Assembly: GCA_026196795.1 (NCBI GenBank)
Contig: JAPHUE010000074.1
Location: 1-47,164 of the forward strand
From: Sedimenticola sp.
Lineage (GTDB): Bacteria > Pseudomonadota > Gammaproteobacteria > Chromatiales > Chromatiaceae
DNA length: 47,164 nucleotides
Reading direction: 5' to 3'
The notes beneath the pieces were generated by a model. That model ran no database searches and had not been told where the DNA came from. It saw only the letters and a list, made by a program, of their open reading frames with translations. A program made the position numbers and the translations under genes. Below are positions 25,557 to 35,076 of this stretch, one piece after another. The stretch's first letter is position 1. Every line of letters begins with the position of its first letter.

Positions 25557-28500
25557 ATGAGTGAAGCCCGCGACCACAGCGCATTAAAATGGATCAAAGC
25601 TGAACTTGATTCTTCTCTGGAAAAGGCACGACATGCGCTTGAGGCGTATGTGGATGAGGCTGGACCAGAGACAGAACTGGATAGCTGTATTTCTAATCTC
25701 CACCAGGTTCGTGGAACCCTGCAGCTGATTCAGTTGTATGGTGGTGCCATGCTCGCAGAGGAGATGGAGCTGGTAGCCAATGCCCTGAAAGGGTTGGGTG
25801 AGCAGAAAAAAAGAGAATCTGCCGAAGCCCTGATGGTTGGACTGGCGCAATTGCCGGATTATCTGGAACAGATTGAATCTGGTGCCAGTGATATGCCGCT
25901 CCTGTTACTGCCATTAATGAATGAGTTAAGGGCAGCGCGAGATGCTTCACTCCTATCAGAGCTGGCGCTATTCTCACCGAACCTGGATGAGAAGCTCAAG
26001 GCAGCGGATGGCAGTGAGGAGGGAAATCCTGAATTACCCAAACTGGCCCGAAAACTTCGTCTGCAGTATCACAAGGCACTACTCGATTGGTATCGAGATA
26101 TCGATGCTGTTGGTGGTCTTGAACGCATCGCTAATCTATTTAAAACATTTGAAGAGAGTGCCTGGACAAAGCAAGTAAGACAATTTTTTCAGGTTGCGCA
26201 ATCTTCAGTTCGTGCATTACATGAAGGTGCGCTGGACTCAGGTATTGCAACAAAACTGCTGGTTGGTAAAGTTGACCGGGAAATCAAGCGAATTATCGAT
26301 GAAGGAGAGTTGGCGGTAGCTGAAGCACCTGCCAATGATCTGATAAAAAATCTGCTTTATTATACCGCCTCTGCGGATTCCAATAACCCGGTTGTACAGC
26401 AGGTAAAACAGGATTTTGGACTGGATGGTGCGTTATTCAGTAAAGCGGATCAGAGTGGTGATCAATCGAGTCTGCATGCCCCTGGACGGGAATTGCTGGA
26501 TTCATTACGTAGCGCCATAAGCGCAGATCTCACCGCAATTAAAGATCAACTAGATCTGTTTATCAGAAGCAAAAGTAGCGATCTAACTCGCTTGCAAGCA
26601 CAGCAGGAGCCTTTGAAAAAACTGGCCGATACTTTAGGTATGGTTGGACAAGGGGAGCTGCGCAGTCGTTTGATGCGTCAAGCGGATAAAATTACTGAGC
26701 TGGTAGAGGCAGAATCTTATCCGGATGAGCAGGATTTAATGGCGATGGCCAGCGATATTCTGTTTATTGAGACATCACTTGAGAATCTCTCCGTTGTCCG
26801 TCGGTATGTCAAAGAAGAGCAGGACGGACAAGTGTTATCAAGTTTGCCTGCGGGTGAATTTGAACGACTGGTTGATTCTGTCATGCATGAGGCAGGAATT
26901 GATATGGCACGTAATAAGGAAGCCATACTCAATTATATCGAACAACCTGAAAACAAGGCCTTACTGCAAGATGTACCGCGTCGATTTAACGGCATAGCTG
27001 GCGCCTTCAGTGTATTGACGCTGACAGATGCGGCAGAGCTGATGGGACGGCTGAATAACTTCGTCGAACAGAATCTCCTGGGCGATAAGGCTGTTCCGGA
27101 TGTCGCTGACCTGGATTTATTTGCTGACGCGGTAACCGGTATCGAATATTACATGGAGGCTGTCACAGAAGGTCGTGGTATTCACCCTGAGATACTGGAA
27201 GTGACCCGCAATGCCCTCGCGGAACTGCGCGTTCCAGAGCTTACATCAAATGAGCCCGGTGAACCCTCTAATGAAGCTGAACCAGAGCTAGAACAACAGG
27301 ATCTAGCTGAAGAGATCATAGAGCCAGTTGAATCGGCAGCATTGCTTGAACTTGCCTCCGATGAGGCTGAGCCCCAGCCCGAACCGGCGCAGGTTCGTAC
27401 CCCGTCAGCTGAAAAACCGGCCCTTGAAGATATCGATCCAGAAATTCTTGAGATCTTTATAGAAGAGGCTGAGGAAGAGCTGGCGGTCATTGAGGAGTAC
27501 CTTCCCCGTTGGCGTGATAATCGAGATGATAGTGACGCCCTTACGACGTTCCGCCGCTCATTCCACACATTAAAGGGGAGTGGCCGGCTGGTTGGTGCGA
27601 AAACAATTGGTGAGTATGCCTGGTCTCTGGAGAACCTGCTTAATCGTGTCATCGATGAAACGGTGGAAGCTTCACCGGATGTCATTGCTGTCCTGATGGA
27701 GTCAATTAGGGTTCTCCCCGAGTTAATCGAAAGTCAGAAGCAGGGGACTTTGCCGGACATTGATGTGCAGCCGTTGATTGCTCGGGCGGAGGCATTGTCA
27801 AAACCAGGAGCGGTAGTCGAGGGAGATGAGCTGCCATCAGCTGAGAATCAACTTAATGCGCTGGAAAATGAGATTGATGCGGATGAATCAATAGATTTCT
27901 CTGCGGCTGAAGATGGGCATGAGATAACAGGCCAGGAGGAAGAGACAGAAGAGGCTGAGCCTGTAATGGATTCAATGGATGAGTCGGAGGTGTCTGCAGA
28001 AGAGGTGCAAGAGATACCCGAACCTGCTCCGATCACCATGGATGAGACCCTGCTTGAAATATTTGAAGCAGAATCACAAACGCATATCGAAACACTCAGC
28101 CATTTTTATGATGCCTGTAGTGAGAGCCCACTAGCTTGTCGAATTGATCGTGAATTAGTGCGTGCGCTACACACACTTCATGGCAGTGCTGAAATGGCAG
28201 GCGTTGACTCCATAGCGCAGGTTAGTACAGCACTGGAAGCAATGACTTCACAGCTTAATGGTCTTGGAAGGCCTGCTGACGAAGCAGCATTGAACCTGAT
28301 TGACCGGAGTGTTGAGCTGTTCAAGACGACACTGGGTTCAATAAATGTTCCTGGTGCGGTACTTCCAGATTGGCGTGAGTTGATTGATGAAATTCATCAA
28401 TATCGGCGTGATCCAGAGTTGGTGCCAGAGCCGGAAGAGGACACATTTACAGAATCAGAAACTGTTGCTGAGGAGATCCCGACGCAACCGGAAAACGAAA

Positions 28501-31487
28501 TCGGTGCTGAGTCTGCACTTAAAGCCGATGACAACAATACCGAAACGAATCAGGAGTGGCTGGCGGTACCAGAGGGTGTAGTTGATCTCTCTGAAGTGAA
28601 TGATATTGCTTCTGAATCAGAGGGGAAGCCATCCACCGACGGGGATGAGATAGCGCTCGTTGAACTGACTGATGAAGTTGTAACCAGCAGCGAATCGGAT
28701 GAGATCGATGAGGTCGGTGAGATTGAGATCGCTCTTGACGAAGTGCTTGCCGCTGAAGAGTCTGAAGTTGAGGCAGCTGTTTCCAGTTCCTCGGAAGAGA
28801 TAGAAGAAATTACTGACTCGCTTGCTGAGTCAGAGGCCGACGATCTGCCTGAAGAGATACCCTCGGATATTGAGAGTGAAGCGCTTTCTTCCGAGGCGGT
28901 CCCGGTTGTTAGTCAGGCAGATGATGATTCTAAGGGGTATGACGCGCCGGTCATGGTTGAGCTTGAGGGTGATCCTGAGCTCGTGGATATCTTCCTTGAA
29001 GAGGCCAGAGAGTTACTGGAATCGCTTGAAAGTACGCTTCAGACAGGCAACTTTAATCTTTCCGATAAAAAGGTTTCTGAAGAACTTCAAAGAACGCTCC
29101 ATACCCTGAAGGGTGGTGCACGGCTGGCAGGTGCGATACCTATTGGCGATCTCAGTCACGGTTTTGAATCACTACTGACAGCGGTTGATCAGGAGCGGAT
29201 TCAGTCCAGTGAAGCCTTGACCTCACTTACCCATGAAGTGATTGATCGCTTGGCAGAGCAGATCGATGATTTAGCGCATGAACCCAAATTACGTAGTGCA
29301 GATGACCTTGTTCTGAAGCTAGAGCAGTGGTTAAAGCAGGGTGGTGAGCCAGAACCTGAACCCGAGTCACAAGAGATCGAAGTGACCTCAGAGCCGGTGA
29401 CGGACGAGGCTGAGTCACCTGTAGCTGAGTTGGACGAGACAGAGATTTCCCCTGCTTTGGAAGCGGAACCTGCTGAAGCAGCGTTAACGTCCGACGAGCC
29501 GATCGATGAACCTGGTGTGGATGCAGTAGAAGATCAGCAACAAACTGCTGTTGATCTGCCCCAGATACAGTCGGGCGCCGAAGCGGCACTCAGCATTGCG
29601 ACCGACGATGAGTCCCGTACTATTCAGTCCGCCTCACGTGGTCAGCGTGAGCAGGTGCGGGTACGCTCTGACCTGCTTGATCGGTTGGTCAACTATGCGG
29701 GTGAGGTCAGTATCTATCGTACCCGTATTGAACAGCAGAATGGACAGTTAGGTTTCAACCTGACCGAGTTAGAGCAAACGATTAGTCGATTGCGTGAGCA
29801 GCTACGTCAGCTGGAGATTGAAACCGAGGCGCAAATTCTGTTCCGTTATGAGCACGACCGGGGTGAAGAGGCAGCCCATGATGCCGCCTTCGACCCGCTG
29901 GAGCTGGATCGCTTCTCTGCAATGCAGCAGGTTTCACGAAGCCTGATGGAGACGGTTAATGACCTCTCAAATATCAACGGTTTCCTGGAGGATCTGCAGT
30001 CTGAGTCGGATACCTTATTACTCCAACAATCACGCATAACGACCGATTTGCAGGATGGTCTGATGCGTACGCGTATGGTGCCATTTGCACAGATTGTTCC
30101 GCGCCTGCATCGCGTAGTAAGACAGACCTGTAATCAATTGGATAAGAAGGCTGATCTGGTTATTCGCGGTGAAGGGAGTGAGATTGATCGCGGTATCCTG
30201 GAGCGCATGATTGGCCCGTTAGAACATATTCTTCGTAATGCGATAGCACACGGCATTGAAACTCCTGCCCAGCGCAGGGAATCAGGCAAGAGTGAGTCGG
30301 GAACAATTCGCTTGGATCTATCCCGAGAGGGGTCTGATATTCAGCTAGTGATCTCTGATGATGGTGCCGGTGTGAATATGGCAAAGATCCGCGAGCAGGC
30401 GATCAAGAGTGGGCTGCTCGATCCTAATGCTGAGGTGGCCGATACAGACGTTTTACCCTTTGTGCTGGAGCACGGTTTCAGTACTGCTCAGGAGATCACC
30501 CAGATTTCCGGCCGAGGTGTTGGTCTTGATGTGGTCGTCAGCGAAGTCAAACAGTTGGGTGGCTCCCTGGATATTACCTCCCAGCCAGGTGAGGGTGCCA
30601 AATTCATTATCCTGTTGCCACTGACACTGGCCATTACTGACGCACTGTTAGTCGAGTTAACGGGTGAGATCTACGCTATACCTCATACCAGTATCGAAGG
30701 TGTTGTTCGTGTATCACTCCAGGAATTGGAGGCCTGTTACAGTGGTAAACAGTCTGTTTACAACTACGCCGGCCAGGATTATCAGGTTCGTTATCTGGGG
30801 AGCATGCTCAATGTGGGGCAATTGAGCCTTTCAGATCAACGGAAGTGGTATCCGCTCCTTCTGGTTCGTGCAGGTGAGCATCATGTAGCTCTACAGGTAG
30901 ATGGATTACTGGGTAACCGACAGATCGTTGTGAAGTCTGTTGGTATCCAGGTTGCAACCGTTCGCTGGATTTCAGGTGGTACGATTCTAGGTGACGGCCG
31001 GGTGGCCTTGATTCTGGATGTAACGGCACTGGTTAGATCTGATGCAGCTCATTCTGCGGCACCTAAACCTGAGCTTGCCAAGGTAGAAGTATCCAGCCCC
31101 GAGCCAGGGGTGGGTCGAACGGTGATGGTGGTCGATGATTCGATTACGGTTCGTAAGGTAACGGGTCGATTACTTGAAAGACATGGCATGAATGTAATTA
31201 CGGCAAAAGATGGTGTTGATGCGGTAGCCACGCTGCAGGAGCAGCGGCCTGACATCATGCTTTTGGATATTGAGATGCCCAGAATGGACGGTTATGAGTT
31301 GGCAAGGCATATGCGAAACTCCGACGCCTTGAAAGCGATTCCAATTATCATGATTACCTCGCGGACGGGCGATAAGCATCGCAACCTGGCCATGGAGTTA
31401 GGTGTGAAGCGTTATCTGGGTAAGCCCTATCAAGAGAATGAGTTGCTGGATAATATCTATTCCGTGCTTGGCGAGGAGGTGAAATGA
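25557..31487 (+). CDS. chpA: Chemotaxis-type hybrid histidine kinase ChpA with multiple Hpt domains
   Basis: The 1976-residue product is the central kinase of the twitching pathway. Phosphotransfer modules with a histidine are at H49 (HQVRGT), H670 (HTLKGSGR), H872 (HTLHGSAE) and H1182 (HTLKGGAR); degenerate modules without it lie between about 150 and 560. Then follow the dimerisation and HATPase domains (N-box near N1561, SDDGAGV, GRGVGLDVV), a CheW-like domain, and a C-terminal receiver with D1904 in LLDIEMPRMDGYE. Linkers between Hpt modules, especially about 960-1140, are extremely rich in Glu and Asp. Pseudomonas ChpA is longer (about 2470) with more modules. Confidence 0.96.
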   Translation: MSEARDHSALKWIKAELDSSLEKARHALEAYVDEAGPETELDSCISNLHQVRGTLQLIQLYGGAMLAEEMELVANALKGLGEQKKRESAEALMVGLAQLPDYLEQIESGASDMPLLLLPLMNELRAARDASLLSELALFSPNLDEKLKAADGSEEGNPELPKLARKLRLQYHKALLDWYRDIDAVGGLERIANLFKTFEESAWTKQVRQFFQVAQSSVRALHEGALDSGIATKLLVGKVDREIKRIIDEGELAVAEAPANDLIKNLLYYTASADSNNPVVQQVKQDFGLDGALFSKADQSGDQSSLHAPGRELLDSLRSAISADLTAIKDQLDLFIRSKSSDLTRLQAQQEPLKKLADTLGMVGQGELRSRLMRQADKITELVEAESYPDEQDLMAMASDILFIETSLENLSVVRRYVKEEQDGQVLSSLPAGEFERLVDSVMHEAGIDMARNKEAILNYIEQPENKALLQDVPRRFNGIAGAFSVLTLTDAAELMGRLNNFVEQNLLGDKAVPDVADLDLFADAVTGIEYYMEAVTEGRGIHPEILEVTRNALAELRVPELTSNEPGEPSNEAEPELEQQDLAEEIIEPVESAALLELASDEAEPQPEPAQVRTPSAEKPALEDIDPEILEIFIEEAEEELAVIEEYLPRWRDNRDDSDALTTFRRSFHTLKGSGRLVGAKTIGEYAWSLENLLNRVIDETVEASPDVIAVLMESIRVLPELIESQKQGTLPDIDVQPLIARAEALSKPGAVVEGDELPSAENQLNALENEIDADESIDFSAAEDGHEITGQEEETEEAEPVMDSMDESEVSAEEVQEIPEPAPITMDETLLEIFEAESQTHIETLSHFYDACSESPLACRIDRELVRALHTLHGSAEMAGVDSIAQVSTALEAMTSQLNGLGRPADEAALNLIDRSVELFKTTLGSINVPGAVLPDWRELIDEIHQYRRDPELVPEPEEDTFTESETVAEEIPTQPENEIGAESALKADDNNTETNQEWLAVPEGVVDLSEVNDIASESEGKPSTDGDEIALVELTDEVVTSSESDEIDEVGEIEIALDEVLAAEESEVEAAVSSSSEEIEEITDSLAESEADDLPEEIPSDIESEALSSEAVPVVSQADDDSKGYDAPVMVELEGDPELVDIFLEEARELLESLESTLQTGNFNLSDKKVSEELQRTLHTLKGGARLAGAIPIGDLSHGFESLLTAVDQERIQSSEALTSLTHEVIDRLAEQIDDLAHEPKLRSADDLVLKLEQWLKQGGEPEPEPESQEIEVTSEPVTDEAESPVAELDETEISPALEAEPAEAALTSDEPIDEPGVDAVEDQQQTAVDLPQIQSGAEAALSIATDDESRTIQSASRGQREQVRVRSDLLDRLVNYAGEVSIYRTRIEQQNGQLGFNLTELEQTISRLREQLRQLEIETEAQILFRYEHDRGEEAAHDAAFDPLELDRFSAMQQVSRSLMETVNDLSNINGFLEDLQSESDTLLLQQSRITTDLQDGLMRTRMVPFAQIVPRLHRVVRQTCNQLDKKADLVIRGEGSEIDRGILERMIGPLEHILRNAIAHGIETPAQRRESGKSESGTIRLDLSREGSDIQLVISDDGAGVNMAKIREQAIKSGLLDPNAEVADTDVLPFVLEHGFSTAQEITQISGRGVGLDVVVSEVKQLGGSLDITSQPGEGAKFIILLPLTLAITDALLVELTGEIYAIPHTSIEGVVRVSLQELEACYSGKQSVYNYAGQDYQVRYLGSMLNVGQLSLSDQRKWYPLLLVRAGEHHVALQVDGLLGNRQIVVKSVGIQVATVRWISGGTILGDGRVALILDVTALVRSDAAHSAAPKPELAKVEVSSPEPGVGRTVMVVDDSITVRKVTGRLLERHGMNVITAKDGVDAVATLQEQRPDIMLLDIEMPRMDGYELARHMRNSDALKAIPIIMITSRTGDKHRNLAMELGVKRYLGKPYQENELLDNIYSVLGEEVK

Positions 31488-31954
31488 GTACACAAGAGAC
31501 CTCCAGTGAAATAAGGGGTGTGTTATTGCCTCTCCAGGAGAGCCAGCTCCTGCTGCCTAATGCGGCAGTATGCGAGGTTGTTAGTTATCGCGCTCCCGAG
31601 GCGTTGGAGAAGGAGACAGCCAGTTGGCTGCTTGGTACATTTAGTTGGCGAAATAACGCGATCCCGCTGGTCTCTTTTGAGACGCTCCTGGAATGTGATG
31701 CTGGAACGGTGGGGCATCGTGCGCGAGTAGCGATCTGCAATACTCTGAATGGGGATGAGTCCCTACCTTATATTGGTATCCTGTTACGCTCTGCCCCGCA
31801 TCTGGTTCGGATTACTGAGGAGGTGATTGCTCCATTTAATGGTGATGACCAGCCCAATGATGTTGTTGCCAGTCGTGTTTTGGTCAATGGAGAGGAAGCC
31901 TTGATTCCTGATCTGGATGCGCTGGAGTTGATGCTTTCCGATATTAAGTTTTAA
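31484..31954 (+). CDS. chpC: CheW-like protein, ChpC type
   Basis: The 156-residue product is a CheW-like domain protein: IRGVLLPLQESQLLLPNAAV at the start, WLLGTFSWRNNAIPLVSFE in the middle and ALIPDLDALELML at the end. Its ATG overlaps the chpA stop (ATGA), so the two are coupled. In Pseudomonas chpB (methylesterase) lies between chpA and chpC; here it is missing. Similarity to PilI is weak, so the ChpC name rests on position and fold. Confidence 0.82.
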   Translation: MSTQETSSEIRGVLLPLQESQLLLPNAAVCEVVSYRAPEALEKETASWLLGTFSWRNNAIPLVSFETLLECDAGTVGHRARVAICNTLNGDESLPYIGILLRSAPHLVRITEEVIAPFNGDDQPNDVVASRVLVNGEEALIPDLDALELMLSDIKF

Positions 31955-32005
31955 TCGTTTTTCCCTTCGTTCTGTTTTTTTGGTAACCGTTCTTACTCGC
32001 ATAGT

Positions 32006-32028
32006 GCCCCTGTTTTTTTTAAAGGGGC
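32006..32028 (+). other. Hairpin with a U-rich loop between chpC and ttcA
   Basis: GCCCCT (32006-32011) pairs with AGGGGC (32023-32028) around an 11-base U-rich loop. It lies 51 bases after chpC and 45 before ttcA. There is no U-tract after the stem, although T-runs lie upstream at 31975-31980. It may mark the end of the pil-chp transcript or form part of the ttcA leader. Confidence 0.35.
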
Positions 32029-32072
32029 GCGTGTAATATCCCACCTTTCTCAAGACCGCCTGTGTAAAAATC

Positions 32073-32954
32073 ATGTCAGATATCAGTGTCAAGCAAAAAA
32101 CATCCTCTAATTTCAATAAGTTGAAGAAGCGTCTTGAGCGTGAAGTGGGCAAGGCTATTGGTGATTACAATATGATCGAAGAGGGTGACCAAGTCATGGT
32201 CTGCCTCAGTGGAGGAAAAGATTCCTTCACGCTTTTAGATATTTTGCTGACACTCAAGGCACGGGCGCCGATCAATTTCAGTCTGGTAGCCATGAACCTG
32301 GATCAGAAACAGCCCGGTTTTCCTGAGCATGTGTTGCCGGCCTATTTGGATCAACTCGGTGTTGAGTACCGTATTATCGAAGAGGATACCTACTCCATCG
32401 TTCAGGACAAGATACCCGAGGGTAAAACCACCTGTTCACTCTGCTCACGTCTCCGTAGGGGGATTATTTATCGGGTGGCGAGTGAGATGGGTATAACTAA
32501 GATTGCCCTTGGGCATCATCGGGATGACATTGTTGAAACGCTGTTTTTGAACATGTTTTTTGGCGCCAAGCTGAAGGCAATGCCGCCCAAGCTACATACG
32601 GACGATGGTCGACATGTTGTGATCCGTCCGCTTGCCTACTGTTCTGAAAAAGATATTATTCGCTACAGTAACCGGCGTGAGTTCCCCATCATTCCTTGTA
32701 ATCTCTGCGGCTCGCAGGAGAATCTGCAACGTAAGCATATTAAGCAGATGCTGGCCGATTGGGAGCTGCAGTATCCTGGGCGGATGACCAGTATCTTTAA
32801 TTCAATCTCACATGTGGTGCCGTCCCATCTTGCAGATCAGCATCTTTTTGATTTCAAGAATCTGGGGGTTAAAGCGGAGGAAGAAGATACGGTATTTGAT
32901 CCACCTGAGATTGATTCACCTGCACCGGCATTGGGTATCTACAAGATTGGCTGA
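32073..32954 (+). CDS. ttcA: tRNA 2-thiocytidine(32) synthetase TtcA
   Basis: TtcA puts sulfur on C32 of some tRNAs using ATP and an iron-sulfur cluster. The 293-residue product has the PP-loop SGGKDS at 46-51, a [10 protein letters not shown] motif and a further CNLCGSQ pair, which supply the cluster cysteines. [14 protein letters not shown] and [11 protein letters not shown] are also typical. It converges on rsmE with only 14 bases between stops. Confidence 0.97.
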   Translation: MSDISVKQKTSSNFNKLKKRLEREVGKAIGDYNMIEEGDQVMVCLSGGKDSFTLLDILLTLKARAPINFSLVAMNLDQKQPGFPEHVLPAYLDQLGVEYRIIEEDTYSIVQDKIPEGKTTCSLCSRLRRGIIYRVASEMGITKIALGHHRDDIVETLFLNMFFGAKLKAMPPKLHTDDGRHVVIRPLAYCSEKDIIRYSNRREFPIIPCNLCGSQENLQRKHIKQMLADWELQYPGRMTSIFNSISHVVPSHLADQHLFDFKNLGVKAEEEDTVFDPPEIDSPAPALGIYKIG

Positions 32955-32968
32955 GCCAAATTGTTTAC

Positions 32969-33703
32969 CTAGCGGAAGTCACCCCATAGCGTCTGTATCG
33001 CCGTTATAGCAGCCAGCGGGGCTGTCTCTGTTCGCAATACGCGGGGCCCGAGTCGGACGCCGATAAAGTCGTTATTATTTGCCTGATCCCGTTCAGTTAA
33101 GGAGAGTCCACCTTCAGGACCGACCAGCAAACGAATAGATCCGGTAGGTGGTTGCAGATCATGTAGACATTTCTCTGCGCGATGATCCAGCAGAATAGCC
33201 AACCCCCCGTTGCCTGATGTGATCCACTCATCCAGCGTCGTGATCTTGTGGCAGATTGGCACATGTCGTCGGTGTGACTGTTCACAGGCGGCAATGATGA
33301 TCTGCTGCCAATGGGCAAGCCGCTTCTCTTGTCGTTCACTATTTATACGTACTACGCAGCGTTCAGTAATGAGCGGTGTAATCTGCGTGACACCCAGTTC
33401 AACGGCCTTCTGAATTGCGAAGTCCATGCGTTCTCCTTTGGAGACGCCGATGCCAAGGTGAATATCAAAGCTGGGGAGAGGTTCTGCCAGTTCAAGACGG
33501 GCGATGACTTGTGCTGTGGCTTCGCGTTTTGAAACCTGGGTCAGTAGGGCCCGGTAGTCATAGCCATCACCATTGAAAAGTATGAATTCTGTATTGGACT
33601 TCATACGGAGTACCTGAATCAGGTGACGGGCAGGTCCCTCTTCAAGTTGTATTTCCAGATTCTCACTGAGTGCCTGGAGAGTGTGGATACGCCTGAGTGA
33701 CAT
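32969..33703 (-). CDS. rsmE: 16S rRNA (uracil(1498)-N3)-methyltransferase RsmE
   Basis: RsmE methylates U1498 of 16S rRNA. The 244-residue product has an N-terminal PUA-like part and a C-terminal SPOUT knot with LLVGPEGGLSLTERDQA and LGPRVLRTETAPLAAI, the SAM-binding residues. GVSKGERMDFAIQKAVELG lies in the middle. It follows bioA by 2 bases and is surely co-transcribed with it, an order also seen in Pseudomonas. Confidence 0.96.
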   Translation of the reverse strand: MSLRRIHTLQALSENLEIQLEEGPARHLIQVLRMKSNTEFILFNGDGYDYRALLTQVSKREATAQVIARLELAEPLPSFDIHLGIGVSKGERMDFAIQKAVELGVTQITPLITERCVVRINSERQEKRLAHWQQIIIAACEQSHRRHVPICHKITTLDEWITSGNGGLAILLDHRAEKCLHDLQPPTGSIRLLVGPEGGLSLTERDQANNNDFIGVRLGPRVLRTETAPLAAITAIQTLWGDFR

Positions 33704-33705
33704 GG

Positions 33706-35058
33706 TTAGTTCCGGGTGGCTAGATCAATGCCCTCTGTTGCGATTCTGGCCAATGTCTCAATTTGATCGGGCGTAATGACATAGGGCGGCATAAAGTAGG
33801 TGACATTACCCAATGGACGCAACAGTGCTCCCTGTTCCAGGGCGTGCTGATAGACTTTGAGTCCACGCCGTTCCTGCCAGGGGTAAGGCGTTCTGCTTTT
33901 TTTATCCTTAACCATTTCAATTGCCAGTATCATGCCGTGTTGACGTACCTCTGCCACATGGGGATGGTCGACCAGATGGGCAGTGGTGTCTGCCATCACT
34001 TTGGCCAGTTGCCGGTTGTTTTGAATGATATTGTCATCCTGGAAAATATCCAGGCTGGCCAGGGCTACAGCACAGCCCAAAGGGTTCCCGGTGTAGCTGT
34101 GGGAGTGCAGAAAGGCGGTCAGGTTCTCATAGTCATCATAGAATGCACGATAGGTCTGTTCGCTGGTCATGACCAGTGAGAGCGGCAGGTAGCCGGCGGT
34201 CAGGCCTTTTGAGAGGCAGAGGAAATCGGGGGAAATGTCGGCCTGCTCACAGGCAAACATTGTTCCGGTTCGTCCAAAGCCAACTGCGATTTCATCGGCT
34301 ATCAGGTGCACCTGATAGCGATCGCAGGCTTCTCGCAGCAGCTTAATATAAACCGGGTGATACATGCGCATACCACCAGCGCACTGTACCAGTGGCTCAA
34401 TGATGACCGCGCTGATCTCATGGCCATGTTTTGCAAGCAATTGCTCCATATCAGCGAACTGACGGGTGGAAAAATCTTCCCAGGATTCGCCCGGTTCTCT
34501 GTTATAGCAGTCAGGCGAAGGGGCGGTGAATACTTCCATCAACAGCGGTTCATAGGTCTCTTTGTAGAGTGCGACATCACCCACGGCCAGGGCACCCAAT
34601 GTTTCACCGTGGTAGCTGTTGGCGAGAGTAACAAAGCGGTGTTTGCCTTTGTGGCCCTTGTTTCGCCAAGTGTGATAACTCATTTTCAATGCGGCTTCGA
34701 CGGCAGAGGAGCCATTGTCCACGTAGAAACAGCGGTCGAGTCCCGCCGGAGTGATGTCAACCAGGCGTTCCGCCAGTCTGATGGCGGGTTCATGAGAGAA
34801 TCCTGCCAGCATGACATGTTCCAGGGAGTCTACTTGCGATTTGAGTGCGGCATTGATCCGGGGATTGGCGTGACCGAACAGATTGACCCACCAGGAGCTG
34901 ACGGCATCGATATAGCGTTTGCCGTCAAAGTCTTCCAGCCATACACCTTCACCTTGTTTGATTGGGATCATGGGCAGCCACTCATGATCTTTCATCTGGG
35001 TACAGGGATGCCAGAGTACGGAGAGATCTCGTTCTGCAATTTTTTGATTGTTGCTCAT
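33706..35058 (-). CDS. bioA: Adenosylmethionine-8-amino-7-oxononanoate aminotransferase BioA
   Basis: BioA transfers an amino group from SAM to KAPA to make DAPA in biotin synthesis. The 450-residue product is a class III aminotransferase with WHPCTQMKDHE at the start, the VSSWWVNLFGHANP segment typical of BioA, AVIIEPLVQCAGGM, and the PLP lysine K284 in LSKGLTAGYLPLS. The other bio genes are not here. A long ORF on the opposite strand is a shadow. Confidence 0.96.
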   Translation of the reverse strand: MSNNQKIAERDLSVLWHPCTQMKDHEWLPMIPIKQGEGVWLEDFDGKRYIDAVSSWWVNLFGHANPRINAALKSQVDSLEHVMLAGFSHEPAIRLAERLVDITPAGLDRCFYVDNGSSAVEAALKMSYHTWRNKGHKGKHRFVTLANSYHGETLGALAVGDVALYKETYEPLLMEVFTAPSPDCYNREPGESWEDFSTRQFADMEQLLAKHGHEISAVIIEPLVQCAGGMRMYHPVYIKLLREACDRYQVHLIADEIAVGFGRTGTMFACEQADISPDFLCLSKGLTAGYLPLSLVMTSEQTYRAFYDDYENLTAFLHSHSYTGNPLGCAVALASLDIFQDDNIIQNNRQLAKVMADTTAHLVDHPHVAEVRQHGMILAIEMVKDKKSRTPYPWQERRGLKVYQHALEQGALLRPLGNVTYFMPPYVITPDQIETLARIATEGIDLATRN

Positions 35059-35076
35059 GGTTTCAGATGAAGCCTT

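Noticed and set aside
34306-35070. 254-codon ORF on the plus strand opposite bioA
   Set aside because: Antisense shadow of a clear BioA; no family features and no ribosome binding site of note.
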